Source of the DNA: JAQBVV01 sp965249205
GTDB taxonomy: Bacteria; Acidobacteriota; Vicinamibacteria; Vicinamibacterales; UBA2999
Assembly (NCBI GenBank): GCA_965249205.1
Contig: CBDFLL010000006.1
Span: 496,001 to 560,000, forward strand
Reading direction: 5' to 3'
DNA: 64,000 nucleotides
Shown here piece by piece: positions 51,657 through 60,009 of this stretch (positions are counted from its first letter, which is position 1; each line of letters opens with the position of its first letter). The position numbers and the translations under genes were made by a program. The notes beneath the pieces are model-generated. The model made no database searches. It saw nothing but the letters and a program-made list of their open reading frames with translations, and had not been told where the DNA came from.

Positions 51657-52550
51657 GTGTACCCCGCTGAATTCGAATACTTCTCACCCGAGACCGTGGA
51701 CGAGGCGTTGGAGTTGCTGGCTCAGCACCGCGACGAGGCGAAGATCCTGGCGGGAGGGCAGAGCCTGCTGCCGATGATGAAGCTGCGCATCGCCAGCCCC
51801 CGATACCTGGTGGACGTGAACGGCATCGAGGCGTTGACTGGCCTCAAGCGCGTGGGCGAACGTCTGGTGATGGGCGCGCTCTGCCGGCATGCGGACATCG
51901 CGGCGTCGCCGCTCGTCCGCGAGCAGCTGCCGATCATGTGGGATGCCGCAAACCAGACCGCTGACGTGCAGGTTCGCAACCGCGGCACCGTCGCCGGCAG
52001 CCTGGCACATGCCGACCCGGCGGGCGACTGGCCAGCTGCGCTTCTGGCGCTCGACACGACCGTCACGATCGCCGGCCCGGACGGCATTCGGGTGACGCCG
52101 CTGAGTGGGTTCATCGTCGACGCGTACACCACGCAGCTTGGCGTCAACGAGATGGTGACCGAGGTCTCCGTGGCGATTCCGCCGAAGCCGAACGGGGGCG
52201 CCTACGTCAAGTTCGAGAAGCGCGCTGGCGACTTCGCCGTGGCGAGCGTCGGCGTGCAGATCGAGTTGGACGACCGTGAGCACTGTCGGTCGGCGGTGGT
52301 GACGTTGGGTGCCCTGGGGGCGAGACCGCTGCGGGCGGCTGCGGCGGAGTCGATGCTGCGAGGGCAGAGGGTTTCGAACGAGTTGCTTGGCGAAGCCGAG
52401 CGGCTCGTCCGTGAGTCGGCGGAGCCGTTTGCCGATTCGCGAGGCTCGGTCGCTTACAAGCGCCATCTCGCTGGCGTACTCTTCCAGCGCGCGTTCGCCG
52501 TGGCGATGGATCGCGCTCGCGGCCGAGACGTCGCGACGCTGCGTCCTTAG
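51657..52550 (+). CDS. molybdenum hydroxylase medium (FAD) subunit
   Basis: A 297-residue FAD-binding protein of the CO-dehydrogenase medium-subunit kind. FAD-binding loops: AKILAGGQSLLPMMKLRIAS and AANQTADVQVRNRGTVAGSL followed by HADPAGDWPAALLALD. The C-terminal CODH_FAD_C domain (YVKFEKRAGDFAVASVGVQI) is complete. It should accept electrons from the small subunit. Starts with GTG 12 bp from the divergent amidohydrolase start. The stop TAG at 52548-52550 is immediately followed by the first IS1595. Confidence 0.9.
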   Translation: MYPAEFEYFSPETVDEALELLAQHRDEAKILAGGQSLLPMMKLRIASPRYLVDVNGIEALTGLKRVGERLVMGALCRHADIAASPLVREQLPIMWDAANQTADVQVRNRGTVAGSLAHADPAGDWPAALLALDTTVTIAGPDGIRVTPLSGFIVDAYTTQLGVNEMVTEVSVAIPPKPNGGAYVKFEKRAGDFAVASVGVQIELDDREHCRSAVVTLGALGARPLRAAAAESMLRGQRVSNELLGEAERLVRESAEPFADSRGSVAYKRHLAGVLFQRAFAVAMDRARGRDVATLRP

Positions 52551-52555
52551 CAACT

Positions 52556-53599
52556 CGTGCTTATCCGGTTGTTTCAGCAAGCCACCACCGGTAGTGTATC
52601 GGCGTGGCGCGCCCGTCGTTTCCGAAGAATCTCCGGGAGTTTCAGCGGCAATTTGCGACCGCCGAGGCCTGTCAGGACTACTTGGCGGCGTGCCGCTGGC
52701 CGGACGGCTTTGTGTGTCCCCGGTGCCGGCACGCGCGCGGCTATCGCCTGACCACACACCGGCGCTGGCAATGTGCGGCGTGCCGGTATCAGGTGTCGCT
52801 GACCGCCGGGACGATTCTCCACAACACGAAGACGCCGCTCCTGGTGTGGTTCTGGGCGGCCTATTTGACGGTTACCGACAAGCGGGGCCTCTCGGCGCTC
52901 CTGCTGCAGCGGCAGTTGGGCCTGCGGCGGTACGAAACGGCGTGGCTGCTGTTGCACAAGCTGCGGCGCGCGATGGTGAACGCGGGGCGGGAGCCCTTGT
53001 ACGGCGACGTGGAGATCGATGACACCTGGGTGGGCGCGCCCCAGGCCGGCCTGCGCGGCAGTCGCCAACTCAAGGGGCGGAAAGCCGCGCTGGTGCTGGT
53101 GGCGGTGGAACGACGCGGGGATCGGTCGGGTCGGGTCCGCATGTCCGTGATCCCGAACTTCAAACAATCGACGATGCTCGCGTTCGTCACTCACCACATT
53201 GCGCCGGGGGCGACGGTCTACACCGACGGGCTGAAAAGTTTCGATGGGCTCCAGGCCGCTGACGTGAGACACGTCGCCCGCCCGCAACCGATCCGGAGCG
53301 CCCTGCACAGGGGGGTGCCCTCCGTCGTGCCTTTGGCCGACCGCGTCATCGGCAATTGCCAACAGTGGTTGATTGGCACGCACCACGGCGTCAGCAAGGC
53401 GCAACTACAGGTCTACCTCGATGAGTTCGTGTTTCGGCACAATCGGCGGCGGCACCCGATGGCCGCCTTTCAGACCCTGCTGGGCCTGGGGACCGGACGG
53501 ACGCCCACGCCCGCCCGACGGATTCGCGGCGCGCAGGACGTGCGCCCCCCAGGCTGATCGCAAGATATAGGGGTTAGCTGAAACAACCGGATAAGCACG
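52556..53599 (+). mobile_element. IS1595-family insertion sequence, copy A
   Basis: A 1044-bp element with tips CGTGCTTATCCGGTTGTTTC at both ends. Flanking octamers TAGCAACT (52548-52555) and TAGCAGCT (53600-53607) match at 7 of 8 positions and look like the target duplication. It separates the FAD subunit from the NUDIX and CoxG genes. Confidence 0.88.
52604..53557 (+). CDS. IS1595-family transposase
   Basis: A 317-residue protein with an N-terminal zinc ribbon (CPRCRHARG..CAAC), then a DDE/N ISXO2-like domain: GDVEIDDTWVGAPQAGLRGS, VYTDGLKSFDGLQAADV and HHGVSKAQLQVYLDEFVFRH, the acidic residues of which form the active site. Start is GTG at 52604, just inside the tip. It differs from copy B by one residue that I can see (GYRLTTH here, GYHLTTH there). 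Confidence 0.92.
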   Translation: MARPSFPKNLREFQRQFATAEACQDYLAACRWPDGFVCPRCRHARGYRLTTHRRWQCAACRYQVSLTAGTILHNTKTPLLVWFWAAYLTVTDKRGLSALLLQRQLGLRRYETAWLLLHKLRRAMVNAGREPLYGDVEIDDTWVGAPQAGLRGSRQLKGRKAALVLVAVERRGDRSGRVRMSVIPNFKQSTMLAFVTHHIAPGATVYTDGLKSFDGLQAADVRHVARPQPIRSALHRGVPSVVPLADRVIGNCQQWLIGTHHGVSKAQLQVYLDEFVFRHNRRRHPMAAFQTLLGLGTGRTPTPARRIRGAQDVRPPG

Positions 53600-53634
53600 T
53601 AGCAGCTAGTCTGGAAGCCCCCGCTCCTCTCGTC

Positions 53635-54210
53635 ATGGACTTCGAAGAGCTCGCGCGACGCCTCCTGGACCCCCACGCGGAGCCCGATCCGGCTCTCGAG
53701 CGAACCCGTCGCGCGGCCGTCGCGCTCGTACTGCGGAATCGCTCCGGCCAGCCCGAGGTTCTCCTCATGCAACGCGCCGAGCGCACGGACGACCGCTGGT
53801 CGGGCCAGATCGGGCTCCCGGGCGGCCACGCGGAGCCCGGCGATCCGGACCTTCTCGCGACCGCTCTGCGCGAGGCCCGCGAGGAGGTCGGCCTCGAGCT
53901 TGGCCGCGACGCGCGTCCGCTGGGACACTTGCTGCCGGTCCAGGCCAGGGCTCGCGGTCGGCTTCTCCCGCTGTGGATCACGCCGTATGTCTTCGCGCTC
54001 GAGACTGGCGCCGAGCCCGTGCTCGGCTCCGAGGCCACTGCGGCCTTCTGGTTCCCCCTCGCTCGTGCCCGCGCCGGCGAGTTGCTCTGGACCTACCGCT
54101 ACCACCGCGAGGGCGAGGAACGCGTGCTCCCGGCGTGGCGCTTCGAGGAGTACGTGGTGTGGGGGCTCACGTACGACATTCTGTCGGGGTTCCTTCGGCT
54201 GGCGCCGTGA
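53635..54210 (+). CDS. NUDIX hydrolase, CoA pyrophosphatase-like
   Basis: A 191-residue protein. NUDIX box: GGHAEPGDPDLLATALREAR followed by EEVGLEL, consistent with Gx5Ex7REUxEExGU. Upstream of it, VLLMQRAERTDDRWSGQIGL matches the CoA-pyrophosphatase (NudL/PcD1) signature in part, with LPGG. Length is normal. The protein may hydrolyse CoA or ADP-ribose-type nucleotides; no operon partner is required. It lies between an IS1595 and the CoxG-like gene. Confidence 0.85.
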   Translation: MDFEELARRLLDPHAEPDPALERTRRAAVALVLRNRSGQPEVLLMQRAERTDDRWSGQIGLPGGHAEPGDPDLLATALREAREEVGLELGRDARPLGHLLPVQARARGRLLPLWITPYVFALETGAEPVLGSEATAAFWFPLARARAGELLWTYRYHREGEERVLPAWRFEEYVVWGLTYDILSGFLRLAP

Positions 54211-54378
54211 GTGTTCAGCGGCCGGCCGCAGCGGCAGTGCCGATCGTCGTCCGGTAGCTGAGAGCTGACAGCCACGTGCCGTCGTGATTGACCCAGACGC
54301 GTGTGATTTGCAGCGGAGCGCCCCGGTTGGATTGGTGCCGCGCCAGTATCTACACTTAACGGACGCGAGGAGATCAGG

Positions 54379-54843
54379 ATGCGGTTAGACGGAACATTCA
54401 CTGTCAACGCGGCGCAGACCGATGTCTACGCCTTTCTGACCGATCCGACGACCGTCAGCCAGCACATGCCCGATGTGAAGAACGTCGTCATCGAGGATGC
54501 CGACCATTTCACCGTGACCGCGCGTGTCGGGATCTCGCACATCAAAGGCGACGTTGTGATGAAGCTGGCGATCAAGGATCGGCAGCCGCCGATCAGCACG
54601 ACCGTCGTGGGGAAGGGCACCGGGTTGGCCAGCGCCGTGGATATGGTGACCAGCTTTACGCTCGAACCTGCCGAGGCAGGGGAGACGATCGTCCGCTGGC
54701 GCGGAGACGTCACCATCTCAGGAAAGCTGGCGGCGTTTGGTCCTCAGGGCCTCCTGGATCGGATCGCCCGGAAGAACATCGACACGTTCATCGAAGGGAT
54801 CCGGAACGGCTTGCAGTCCGGCGGTGGGGCGGTCAGTTCCTGA
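54379..54843 (+). CDS. coxG: CoxG-like SRPBCC-family protein
   Basis: A 154-residue protein: MRLDGTFTVNAAQTDVYAFL, PTTVSQHMPDVKNVVIEDAD, RVGISHIKGDVVMKLAIKDR and RWRGDVTISGKLAAFGPQGL followed by LDRIARKNIDTFIEGIRNGL. This helix-grip fold is typical of CoxG, which helps attach or mature molybdenum hydroxylases at the membrane. Its presence, together with the three hydroxylase subunits upstream, fits a maturation role. It is separated from them by an IS1595 and a NUDIX gene, which probably entered later. A TACACT box at about 54350 may serve as a promoter -10. Confidence 0.83.
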   Translation: MRLDGTFTVNAAQTDVYAFLTDPTTVSQHMPDVKNVVIEDADHFTVTARVGISHIKGDVVMKLAIKDRQPPISTTVVGKGTGLASAVDMVTSFTLEPAEAGETIVRWRGDVTISGKLAAFGPQGLLDRIARKNIDTFIEGIRNGLQSGGGAVSS

Positions 54844-55420
54844 AGACGCGCGCGAGAGGGATCTCGAGACCTGGCAGGAGCGGCGTCGTGAGCACGTCGC
54901 CCGCTTCCCGCGAGTGTTCGGCGGGCCGGCCGAAGCGATCGCCCTCCCACCGGTAAACGCGCACGGCGTCGATCTCGGGATCGACGACCCAATACTCCGA
55001 GACGCCCGCCTTCTCGTACAACCGCCGCTTGATGGTCTCGTCGCGCTTGCGCGTGCCTTTCGATGCAATCTCGATGACCAACTCGGGGACACCACGGGCA
55101 TGCAGCGGCGTGATCACGCTGGCCGCCCGTTCGTTCGAGAGATACAGGAGGTCCGGTTCCACGACATCGAAGTCGGAAAACACGACGTCGTAGGGAGCCA
55201 GGAAGATCTGGCCGATGGGCCGCGCCTCAAGCCATGTTCCGATCAGCAGGTGCAGGCTTCCCACGAGCCGCTGATGTCTGGTGTTCGGCGACGGCGTCAC
55301 GTAGTGCTCCCCGTCGATCAACTCGTGTCTCTTCCCATCGTCGGGGAAGAGCACGAAGTCGTCGTAGGTGAGCTTCACGGCGGCGGAACTGGAGGCTCTC
55401 ATCTGATCCATCCCGGCCAT
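54833..55420 (-). CDS. Uma2-family (DUF820) putative endonuclease
   Basis: A 195-residue protein with the PD-(D/E)xK-like Uma2 layout: LTYDDFVLFPDDGKRHELID, VVEPDLLYLSNER, VPELVIEIASKGTRKRDETI and KRRLYEKAGVSEYWVVDPEI. These acidic/Lys residues fit the nuclease fold (PELVIEI-SK). The family is widespread in multi-cellular or high-GC bacteria and of unclear biological role. Convergent with coxG, overlapping its end by 11 bp. ATG at 55420; an internal ATG at 55411 is also possible. Confidence 0.8.
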   Translation of the reverse strand: MAGMDQMRASSSAAVKLTYDDFVLFPDDGKRHELIDGEHYVTPSPNTRHQRLVGSLHLLIGTWLEARPIGQIFLAPYDVVFSDFDVVEPDLLYLSNERAASVITPLHARGVPELVIEIASKGTRKRDETIKRRLYEKAGVSEYWVVDPEIDAVRVYRWEGDRFGRPAEHSREAGDVLTTPLLPGLEIPLARVFRN

Positions 55421-55430
55421 GCGCTCATTC

Positions 55431-55594
55431 TAGTGTCCGGGACCAGCGGTTGGGTGACAGATATTCCGGAGCGCGGCGCCCGGTTGACGAGGCGCGACGA
55501 CCGAGAATATCGCGAATATGCGAGGGAGGAGCAACGCTGTCAAACGGGTTGCCCCGCCCGGAATATGTCAGCGAACCGCTGGTCCAGGACACTA
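55431..55594. mobile_element. 164-bp MITE-like element
   Basis: Terminal inverted repeats TAGTGTCCGGGACCAGCGG (left) and its near-complement at the right end (TAGTGTCCTGGACCAGCGG read inward) enclose about 120 bp with no gene. CTAG occurs at both borders, possibly as target duplication. No full-length element with these ends is in this window. Confidence 0.5.
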
Positions 55595-55724
55595 GCGCCG
55601 TCCACGCGAGTACCATGCCATGTCCGATCGGCCGGAATGCTTCGAGAAACCGCGGCTCGGCGTGCCGCGGTGCGCAAGAAGTGCTCTGACGCTCTCGCAC
55701 TTTCGTTTGAGGTCCTGCAAGGGG

Positions 55725-56147
55725 CTATGGCAACCGGCGCGCGGGCAGTACGGTGAATCTGGAACGGCGCGGCAGCCGGTAAATCTCGAAGTGGTGATCG
55801 AAAGTGACGATGCAGGTGATCCGCTCGCGTTCGGCCGCGCGGACGAGCGCGGCATCGGCGAAATCCATCGGCAGGTCGCGGTACTTTTGCATCAGCTGTT
55901 TCATGCGTGCCAGATCGGCTGCGTCCAGCGGGATCAGGTTCAGGGCTCCATCGGACACCATGTCGCACAGGGCGTCCGGCCCGCGTGGCGTGTCGGCGAG
56001 CAGGTGCATGGCCTCGGTCAGCGCCGGCCAGACTGTGGCAAGGGGACCACGAATTGTTTTCAGCGTGTCGACACATCGCGCGTGTGCCGCGTCGTCTCTG
56101 TCCAGGAGGGCGATCAGCGCGCTCGCGTCAACGAGGACGTCGGACAC
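55725..56147 (-). CDS. VapC-type PIN-domain toxin
   Basis: A 140-residue protein. PIN-domain acidic residues: VLVDASALIALLDRDD (D6), a conserved Glu in ALTEAMHLL, DFADAALVRAAERERI (two Asp) and TFDHHFEIY. These coordinate Mg for RNA cleavage in VapC toxins. The antitoxin gene precedes it and overlaps by 20 bp. ATG at 56147 gives the correct N-terminus. Confidence 0.85.
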   Translation of the reverse strand: MSDVLVDASALIALLDRDDAAHARCVDTLKTIRGPLATVWPALTEAMHLLADTPRGPDALCDMVSDGALNLIPLDAADLARMKQLMQKYRDLPMDFADAALVRAAERERITCIVTFDHHFEIYRLPRRSRFTVLPARRLP

Positions 56148-56403
56148 GGTGCTTTCGTCGGAGCAGATCTCGGTACTTGACGTGGTTCTGCGCGGAGCGA
56201 TTCGCCCCGCCCGTGCCGACGACGCCGATGAAAGGCTTCAGGCGGTCGAAAGCGGACTCGCCAGGCGCAGGCGCCCCGTCGCGGTCAGGTGCGTATTGTG
56301 CGACCGCCTCTCGCACGACCTCTGATTTCGAGCGCCCCGTGGCGGCGGTGAGCTGGCGGATCTTAGCTTCGGTCTCGGGATCCAGGCGAAGACTGAATGG
56401 CAT
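56128..56403 (-). CDS. ribbon-helix-helix antitoxin (VapB/CopG-like)
   Basis: A 91-residue protein beginning MPFSLRLDPETEAKIRQLTA and continuing TGRSKSEVVREAVAQYAPDR, a ribbon-helix-helix DNA-binding domain. The tail (residues 45-91, including GESAFDRLKPFIGVVGTGG) would bind and block the PIN toxin. Overlaps the toxin start. It should repress its own promoter, which carries a matching palindrome. Confidence 0.85.
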   Translation of the reverse strand: MPFSLRLDPETEAKIRQLTAATGRSKSEVVREAVAQYAPDRDGAPAPGESAFDRLKPFIGVVGTGGANRSAQNHVKYRDLLRRKHRVRRPR

Positions 56404-56410
56404 GGGTGAT

Positions 56411-56449
56411 GTCCTACATCAGTGTAGGACGTCATGGGTCGTTCGTCAA
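56411..56449 (-). promoter_or_regulatory. promoter with overlapping palindromic operator of the VapBC-type pair
   Basis: On the minus strand TTGACG (56449-56444) and TACACT (56426-56421) are separated by exactly 17 bp. A perfect-arm palindrome GTCCTACATCAGTGTAGGAC (56411-56430) covers the -10 and start region, 8 bp upstream of the antitoxin ATG, fitting autorepression by the ribbon-helix-helix protein. Confidence 0.75.
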
Positions 56450-56508
56450 TGACAGTCCAGGAACATAGTTTCGAGCCGTTCTTGAGTTGATACTGCGGTA
56501 CTAGCCAC

Positions 56509-56780
56509 CGCCGCTGGCCTGCCCTCGTCCAGCGTCCGGCTACGCCCGGCGGGAAATCTGCCGCCGCTCGCGCTCTGCCGCTCCCGCCGCGAGTAGTCCT
56601 TCTGGTCGAACGCCAGCCACCGCGGCATGCACCGACATTGCTCATTCGGAGGTCGCGGATCGCGCGGACCGAACTCGCGGCGAGGAATCGCCGCGGCCGA
56701 TTTCCGGCTTCGCAGTATGACCGGCTCCGCAATGAAGCGCTGGGGCTCCGAACGGCCGCTGGACGAGGGCAGGCCAACTG
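56509..56780. repeat. inverted repeat in a gene-free stretch
   Basis: A segment around 56512-56540 (containing GGCCTGCCCTCGTCCAGCG) is repeated in inverted form at about 56749-56777. The roughly 490 bp between the VapBC promoter and the kinase promoter (56450-56933) contain no gene that I can recognise; this may be a decayed mobile element. Confidence 0.35.
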
Positions 56781-56933
56781 CGATGGGTGCGAGCGGCTTC
56801 ACATGGTGTGAAGGCGTCTCTTTGCCAAGCGTCGTGCGCTCAGGCCGCCTCGTGCTTCCGGCGCAACGCTACGGGACTCCTGGGCAAGAAGTCCCATGCC
56901 GGTCCGATCCCGCTCAGGCGGCCGCCCCGGCCG

Positions 56934-56951
56934 TATAATTCACGCACGTTG
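56934..56951 (+). promoter_or_regulatory. -10 box and TTG start of the kinase gene
   Basis: TATAAT (56934-56939) lies 10 bp before the TTG start codon (56949-56951), so the mRNA could be nearly leaderless. The kinase relic at 14683 also has a TATACT shortly before its TTG. Confidence 0.5.
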
Positions 56952-57905
56952 GCCTTGACTCCCGGCACTCGCCTCGGCCCGTATGAGATCGTCTCCCCCC
57001 TCGGGGCCGGAGGCATGGGCGAGGTGTACAAAGCCCGGGACACCCGCCTCGACCGTACGGTTGCCATCAAGGTGCTGCCCGAGCACGTCGCTTCTGACCC
57101 TGCACTCAAGCAGCGGTTCGAGCGGGAGGCGAAAAGCCTTGCCGCGCTGAGCCATCCGCACATCTGCCCCGTCTTCGATGTCGGCCAGCAAGCGGGGATC
57201 GACTTCCTGGTCATGGAACACCTGGAGGGCGAGACGCTGGCGCAGCGGCTCGCGAACGGCGCGCTACCGCTCGATCAGGCGCTCCAGGTCGCTATTCAGA
57301 TCGCCGACGCGCTCGACAAGGCGCACCGCAAAGGCATCGTCCATCGGGATCTCAAGCCGGGCAACATCATGCTGACCAAGAGCGGCGCGAAGCTGCTCGA
57401 CTTCGGGTTGGCAAAGCTGCGGCCGACCGGTACGACCGGTGGTGTGAACGTGAGTGCTGCGCCCACCGTCAGCGCGCCGCTCACTGGCGCGGGAAGCATC
57501 CTCGGCACCTTCCAGTACATGGCCCCGGAGCAGCTCGAAGGTCAGGAGGCGGACGCGCGGACGGACATCTTCGCGTTCGGTGCGATGGTGTACGAGATGG
57601 TGACCGGAAAGAGGGCCTTTGAGGGGAAGAGTCAGGCGAGTCTGATCAGCGCGATCATGTCGAGCGAGCCGCAGCCGATGGGCCAGCTTCAGACGGTGAC
57701 GCCCCCTGCGCTCGACAGGCTTGTCGGCGTGTGTCTGGCGAAGGTGCCGGACGACCGTTGGCAGACGGCTCGCGACGTCCACCGTGAACTGCGTTGGGTG
57801 CTCGACCAGCCAGTACTTCCAGTCGGGGCGTTGTCAGTGTCGGCTGCGCGTCCTACGGCGAACTGGCGGACGGCCGGACCGGCCGCGCTTGTGGCCCTGG
57901 TGCTA
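56949..57905 (+). pseudogene. Ser/Thr protein kinase with TolB-like propeller, 5' part (kinase domain), interrupted by insertion sequences
   Basis: 319 codons: GTRLGPYEIVSPLGAGGMGE (ATP loop), VAIKVL (Lys), GIVHRDLKPGNIMLTKSG (catalytic loop), LLDFGLAKL and YMAPEQLEGQEADARTDIFA, ending with a membrane helix start AALVALVL. At CTAG (57903-57906) the gene is broken by a nested stack of IS1595, IS481 and IS5 elements; the same frame resumes at 61305 (CTA GGT GCC GTT). Rejoined it would encode 904 residues, a common length for this Acidobacteriota kinase type. As it stands, a truncated kinase with a few extra residues (GVSCLSGCFS) would be made, lacking its sensor. Confidence 0.88.
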
Positions 57906-57912
57906 GGTGTCT

Positions 57913-58964
57913 CGTGCTTATCCGGTTGTTTCAGCTAACCCCTATATCTTGCGATCAGCCTGGGGGGCGCACGTCCTGCGCGCCGCGAATCCGTCGGGCG
58001 GGCGTGGGCGTCCGTCCGGTCCCCAGGCCCAGCAGGGTCTGAAAGGCGGCCATCGGGTGCCGCCGCCGATTGTGCCGAAACACGAACTCATCGAGGTAGA
58101 CCTGTAGTTGCGCCTTACTGACGCCGTGGTGCGTGCCAATCAACCACTGTTGGCAATTGCCGATGACGCGGTCGGCCAAAGGCACGACGGAGGGCACCCC
58201 CCTGTGCAGGGCGCTCCGGATCGGTTGCGGGCGGGCGACGTGTCTCACGTCAGCGGCCTGGAGCCCATCGAAACTTTTCAGCCCGTCGGTGTAGACCGTC
58301 GCCCCCGGCGCAATGTGGTGAGTGACGAACGCGAGCATCGTCGATTGTTTGAAGTTCGGGATCACGGACATGCGGACCCGACCCGACCGATCCCCGCGTC
58401 GTTCCACCGCCACCAGCACCAGCGCGGCTTTCCGCCCCTTGAGTTGGCGACTGCCGCGCAGGCCGGCCTGGGGCGCGCCCACCCAGGTGTCATCGATCTC
58501 CACGTCGCCGTACAAGGGCTCCCGCCCCGCGTTCACCATCGCGCGCCGCAGCTTGTGCAACAGCAGCCACGCCGTTTCGTACCGCCGCAGGCCCAACTGC
58601 CGCTGCAGCAGGAGCGCCGAGAGGCCCCGCTTGTCGGTAACCGTCAAATAGGCCGCCCAGAACCACACCAGGAGCGGCGTCTTCGTGTTGTGGAGAATCG
58701 TCCCGGCGGTCAGCGACACCTGATACCGGCACGCCGCACATTGCCAGCGCCGGTGTGTGGTCAGGTGATAGCCGCGCGCGTGCCGGCACCGGGGACACAC
58801 AAAGCCGTCCGGCCAGCGGCACGCCGCCAAGTAGTCCTGACAGGCCTCGGCGGTCGCAAATTGCCGCTGAAACTCCCGGAGATTCTTCGGAAACGACGGG
58901 CGCGCCACGCCGATACACTACCGGTGGTGGCTTGCTGAAACAACCGGATAAGCACGAGCTGCCT
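57913..58964 (-). mobile_element. IS1595-family insertion sequence, copy B, inserted at the end of IS481 element B
   Basis: Nearly identical to copy A. Outside it, the 10-bp direct repeat CTAGGTGTCT (57903-57912 and 58963-58972) shows an 8-bp target duplication (AGGTGTCT); removing the element and one repeat restores the IS481 tip GTGTCTTTGC next to the kinase CTAG. Seven to nine extra bases (GAGCTGCCT) lie between the right tip GCAC and the repeat; GCAGCT within their complement matches the flank of copy A. Confidence 0.85.
57955..58908 (-). CDS. IS1595-family transposase
   Basis: A 317-residue protein, identical to the copy A product but for one residue near position 48 (His instead of Arg). 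Zinc ribbon, IDDTWVGAP, YTDGLKSF and HHGVSKAQLQVYLDEFVFRH are all present, so it should be functional. It reads leftward, towards the kinase start. Confidence 0.92.
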   Translation of the reverse strand: MARPSFPKNLREFQRQFATAEACQDYLAACRWPDGFVCPRCRHARGYHLTTHRRWQCAACRYQVSLTAGTILHNTKTPLLVWFWAAYLTVTDKRGLSALLLQRQLGLRRYETAWLLLHKLRRAMVNAGREPLYGDVEIDDTWVGAPQAGLRGSRQLKGRKAALVLVAVERRGDRSGRVRMSVIPNFKQSTMLAFVTHHIAPGATVYTDGLKSFDGLQAADVRHVARPQPIRSALHRGVPSVVPLADRVIGNCQQWLIGTHHGVSKAQLQVYLDEFVFRHNRRRHPMAAFQTLLGLGTGRTPTPARRIRGAQDVRPPG

Positions 58965-58966
58965 AG

Positions 58967-60005
58967 GTGTCTTTGCTAAACACGTTGTTCATCCGGAGCA
59001 CTCTGAAAAGAATGGAGTTTCCAGACCACCGTTCTGACCAGAGGAGGCCCCGGATGACGCTTCATCGTAATGCCAAGACGACCCCGACTTCGCGCCTGGA
59101 ATTGGTGCGCCGTGTCCTGTTCGATGAGTGGGCGCACGACGCCGTGGCCGAGGGCTACGGCGTAAGTGTCCGCACGGTTGCGAAATGGGTGCGCCGGTTC
59201 CGCGAAGAGGGTGCAGCCGGGCTGGAGGACCGATCGTCCCGGCCGCAGCGGACTCCGCATGTCACGCCGGCGATCCGGGTCACGTTCATCCGGCAGCTCC
59301 GCGAGCAACACGGCCTGCCGGCCTGGGCCATTGCCCGCGCCTTGCGGATGCCCCGCTCGACGGTGGGGGCCTGGCTGCGGCGGCTGGGACTCAACCGGCT
59401 CCCAGGCCCGCCGCCCGTCCCGATCCAGCGCTACGAGTGGCCGCACCCTGGCGATCTGCTACACGTGGACATCAAGCCGCTGGGGCGCTTTCGGCGTGTA
59501 GGCCATCGGATTCATGGGAATCCCCGGCAGGCGTCACCGGGGGCGGGCTGGGAGTACGTGCATGTGGCGGTGGACGACCATACGCGGCTGGCCTACGTCG
59601 AGGTCCTGGGCGACCAGACGGGGACCACCTGTGCCGCTTTCTTGGACCGAGCCGTCGCTTGGTACGCGGCGCGGCAGATCACCGTCCATCGCGTCATGAG
59701 CGATAACGGCAGCGGCTACGTGTCCCGGCGGTTTCGGACAGCCTGTCAGGCCCACGCGCTGCGCCATCTGCGGACGCGCCCCTATACGCCGCGGACCAAC
59801 GGCAAGGCTGAGCGCTTCATTCAGACGCTGCTGCGTGAGTGGGCCTATGTCCAGCCGTATCAGACGTCTCGCCACCGCCGGCGAGCCCTTCGCCCGTGGC
59901 TGCGCTACTACAATCACGACCGGCCGCACGCCAGCTTGCACTATGAACCGCCCGTGTCACGACTCACGAGTGCTGCGTGATGAACAACGTGTTTGACTTC
60001 AACAC
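58967..60005 (+). mobile_element. IS481-family element B, inserted in the kinase gene
   Basis: A 1039-bp element with tips GTGTCTTTGCTAAACACG and (reading in from the right) GTGTTGAAGTCAAACACG. It was flanked by CTAG on both sides; the right-hand CTAG (60006-60009) later served as target for IS5 copy 2. It is a different lineage from IS481 element A. Confidence 0.85.
59054..59980 (+). CDS. IS481-family transposase
   Basis: A 308-residue protein: N-terminal HTH pair (GYGVSVRTVAKWVRRFREEG and ALRMPRSTVGAWLRRLGLNR), then rve core with LLHVDIKPLGRF, VHRVMSDNGSGYVSRRF and PRTNGKAERFIQTLLREWAY (DDE), ending NHDRPHASLHYEPPVSRL. The start MTLHRNAKTTPTSRLEL is standard for this branch (compare MNVHKNARLTPHGRERI-like starts). 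Intact. Confidence 0.92.
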   Translation: MTLHRNAKTTPTSRLELVRRVLFDEWAHDAVAEGYGVSVRTVAKWVRRFREEGAAGLEDRSSRPQRTPHVTPAIRVTFIRQLREQHGLPAWAIARALRMPRSTVGAWLRRLGLNRLPGPPPVPIQRYEWPHPGDLLHVDIKPLGRFRRVGHRIHGNPRQASPGAGWEYVHVAVDDHTRLAYVEVLGDQTGTTCAAFLDRAVAWYAARQITVHRVMSDNGSGYVSRRFRTACQAHALRHLRTRPYTPRTNGKAERFIQTLLREWAYVQPYQTSRHRRRALRPWLRYYNHDRPHASLHYEPPVSRLTSAA

Positions 60006-60009
60006 CTAG

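Noticed and set aside
47355..52550. Aerobic carbon monoxide dehydrogenase (coxSLM)
   Set aside because: The large subunit lacks the AYxCSFR active-site loop; the subunit architecture is shared by many molybdenum hydroxylases.
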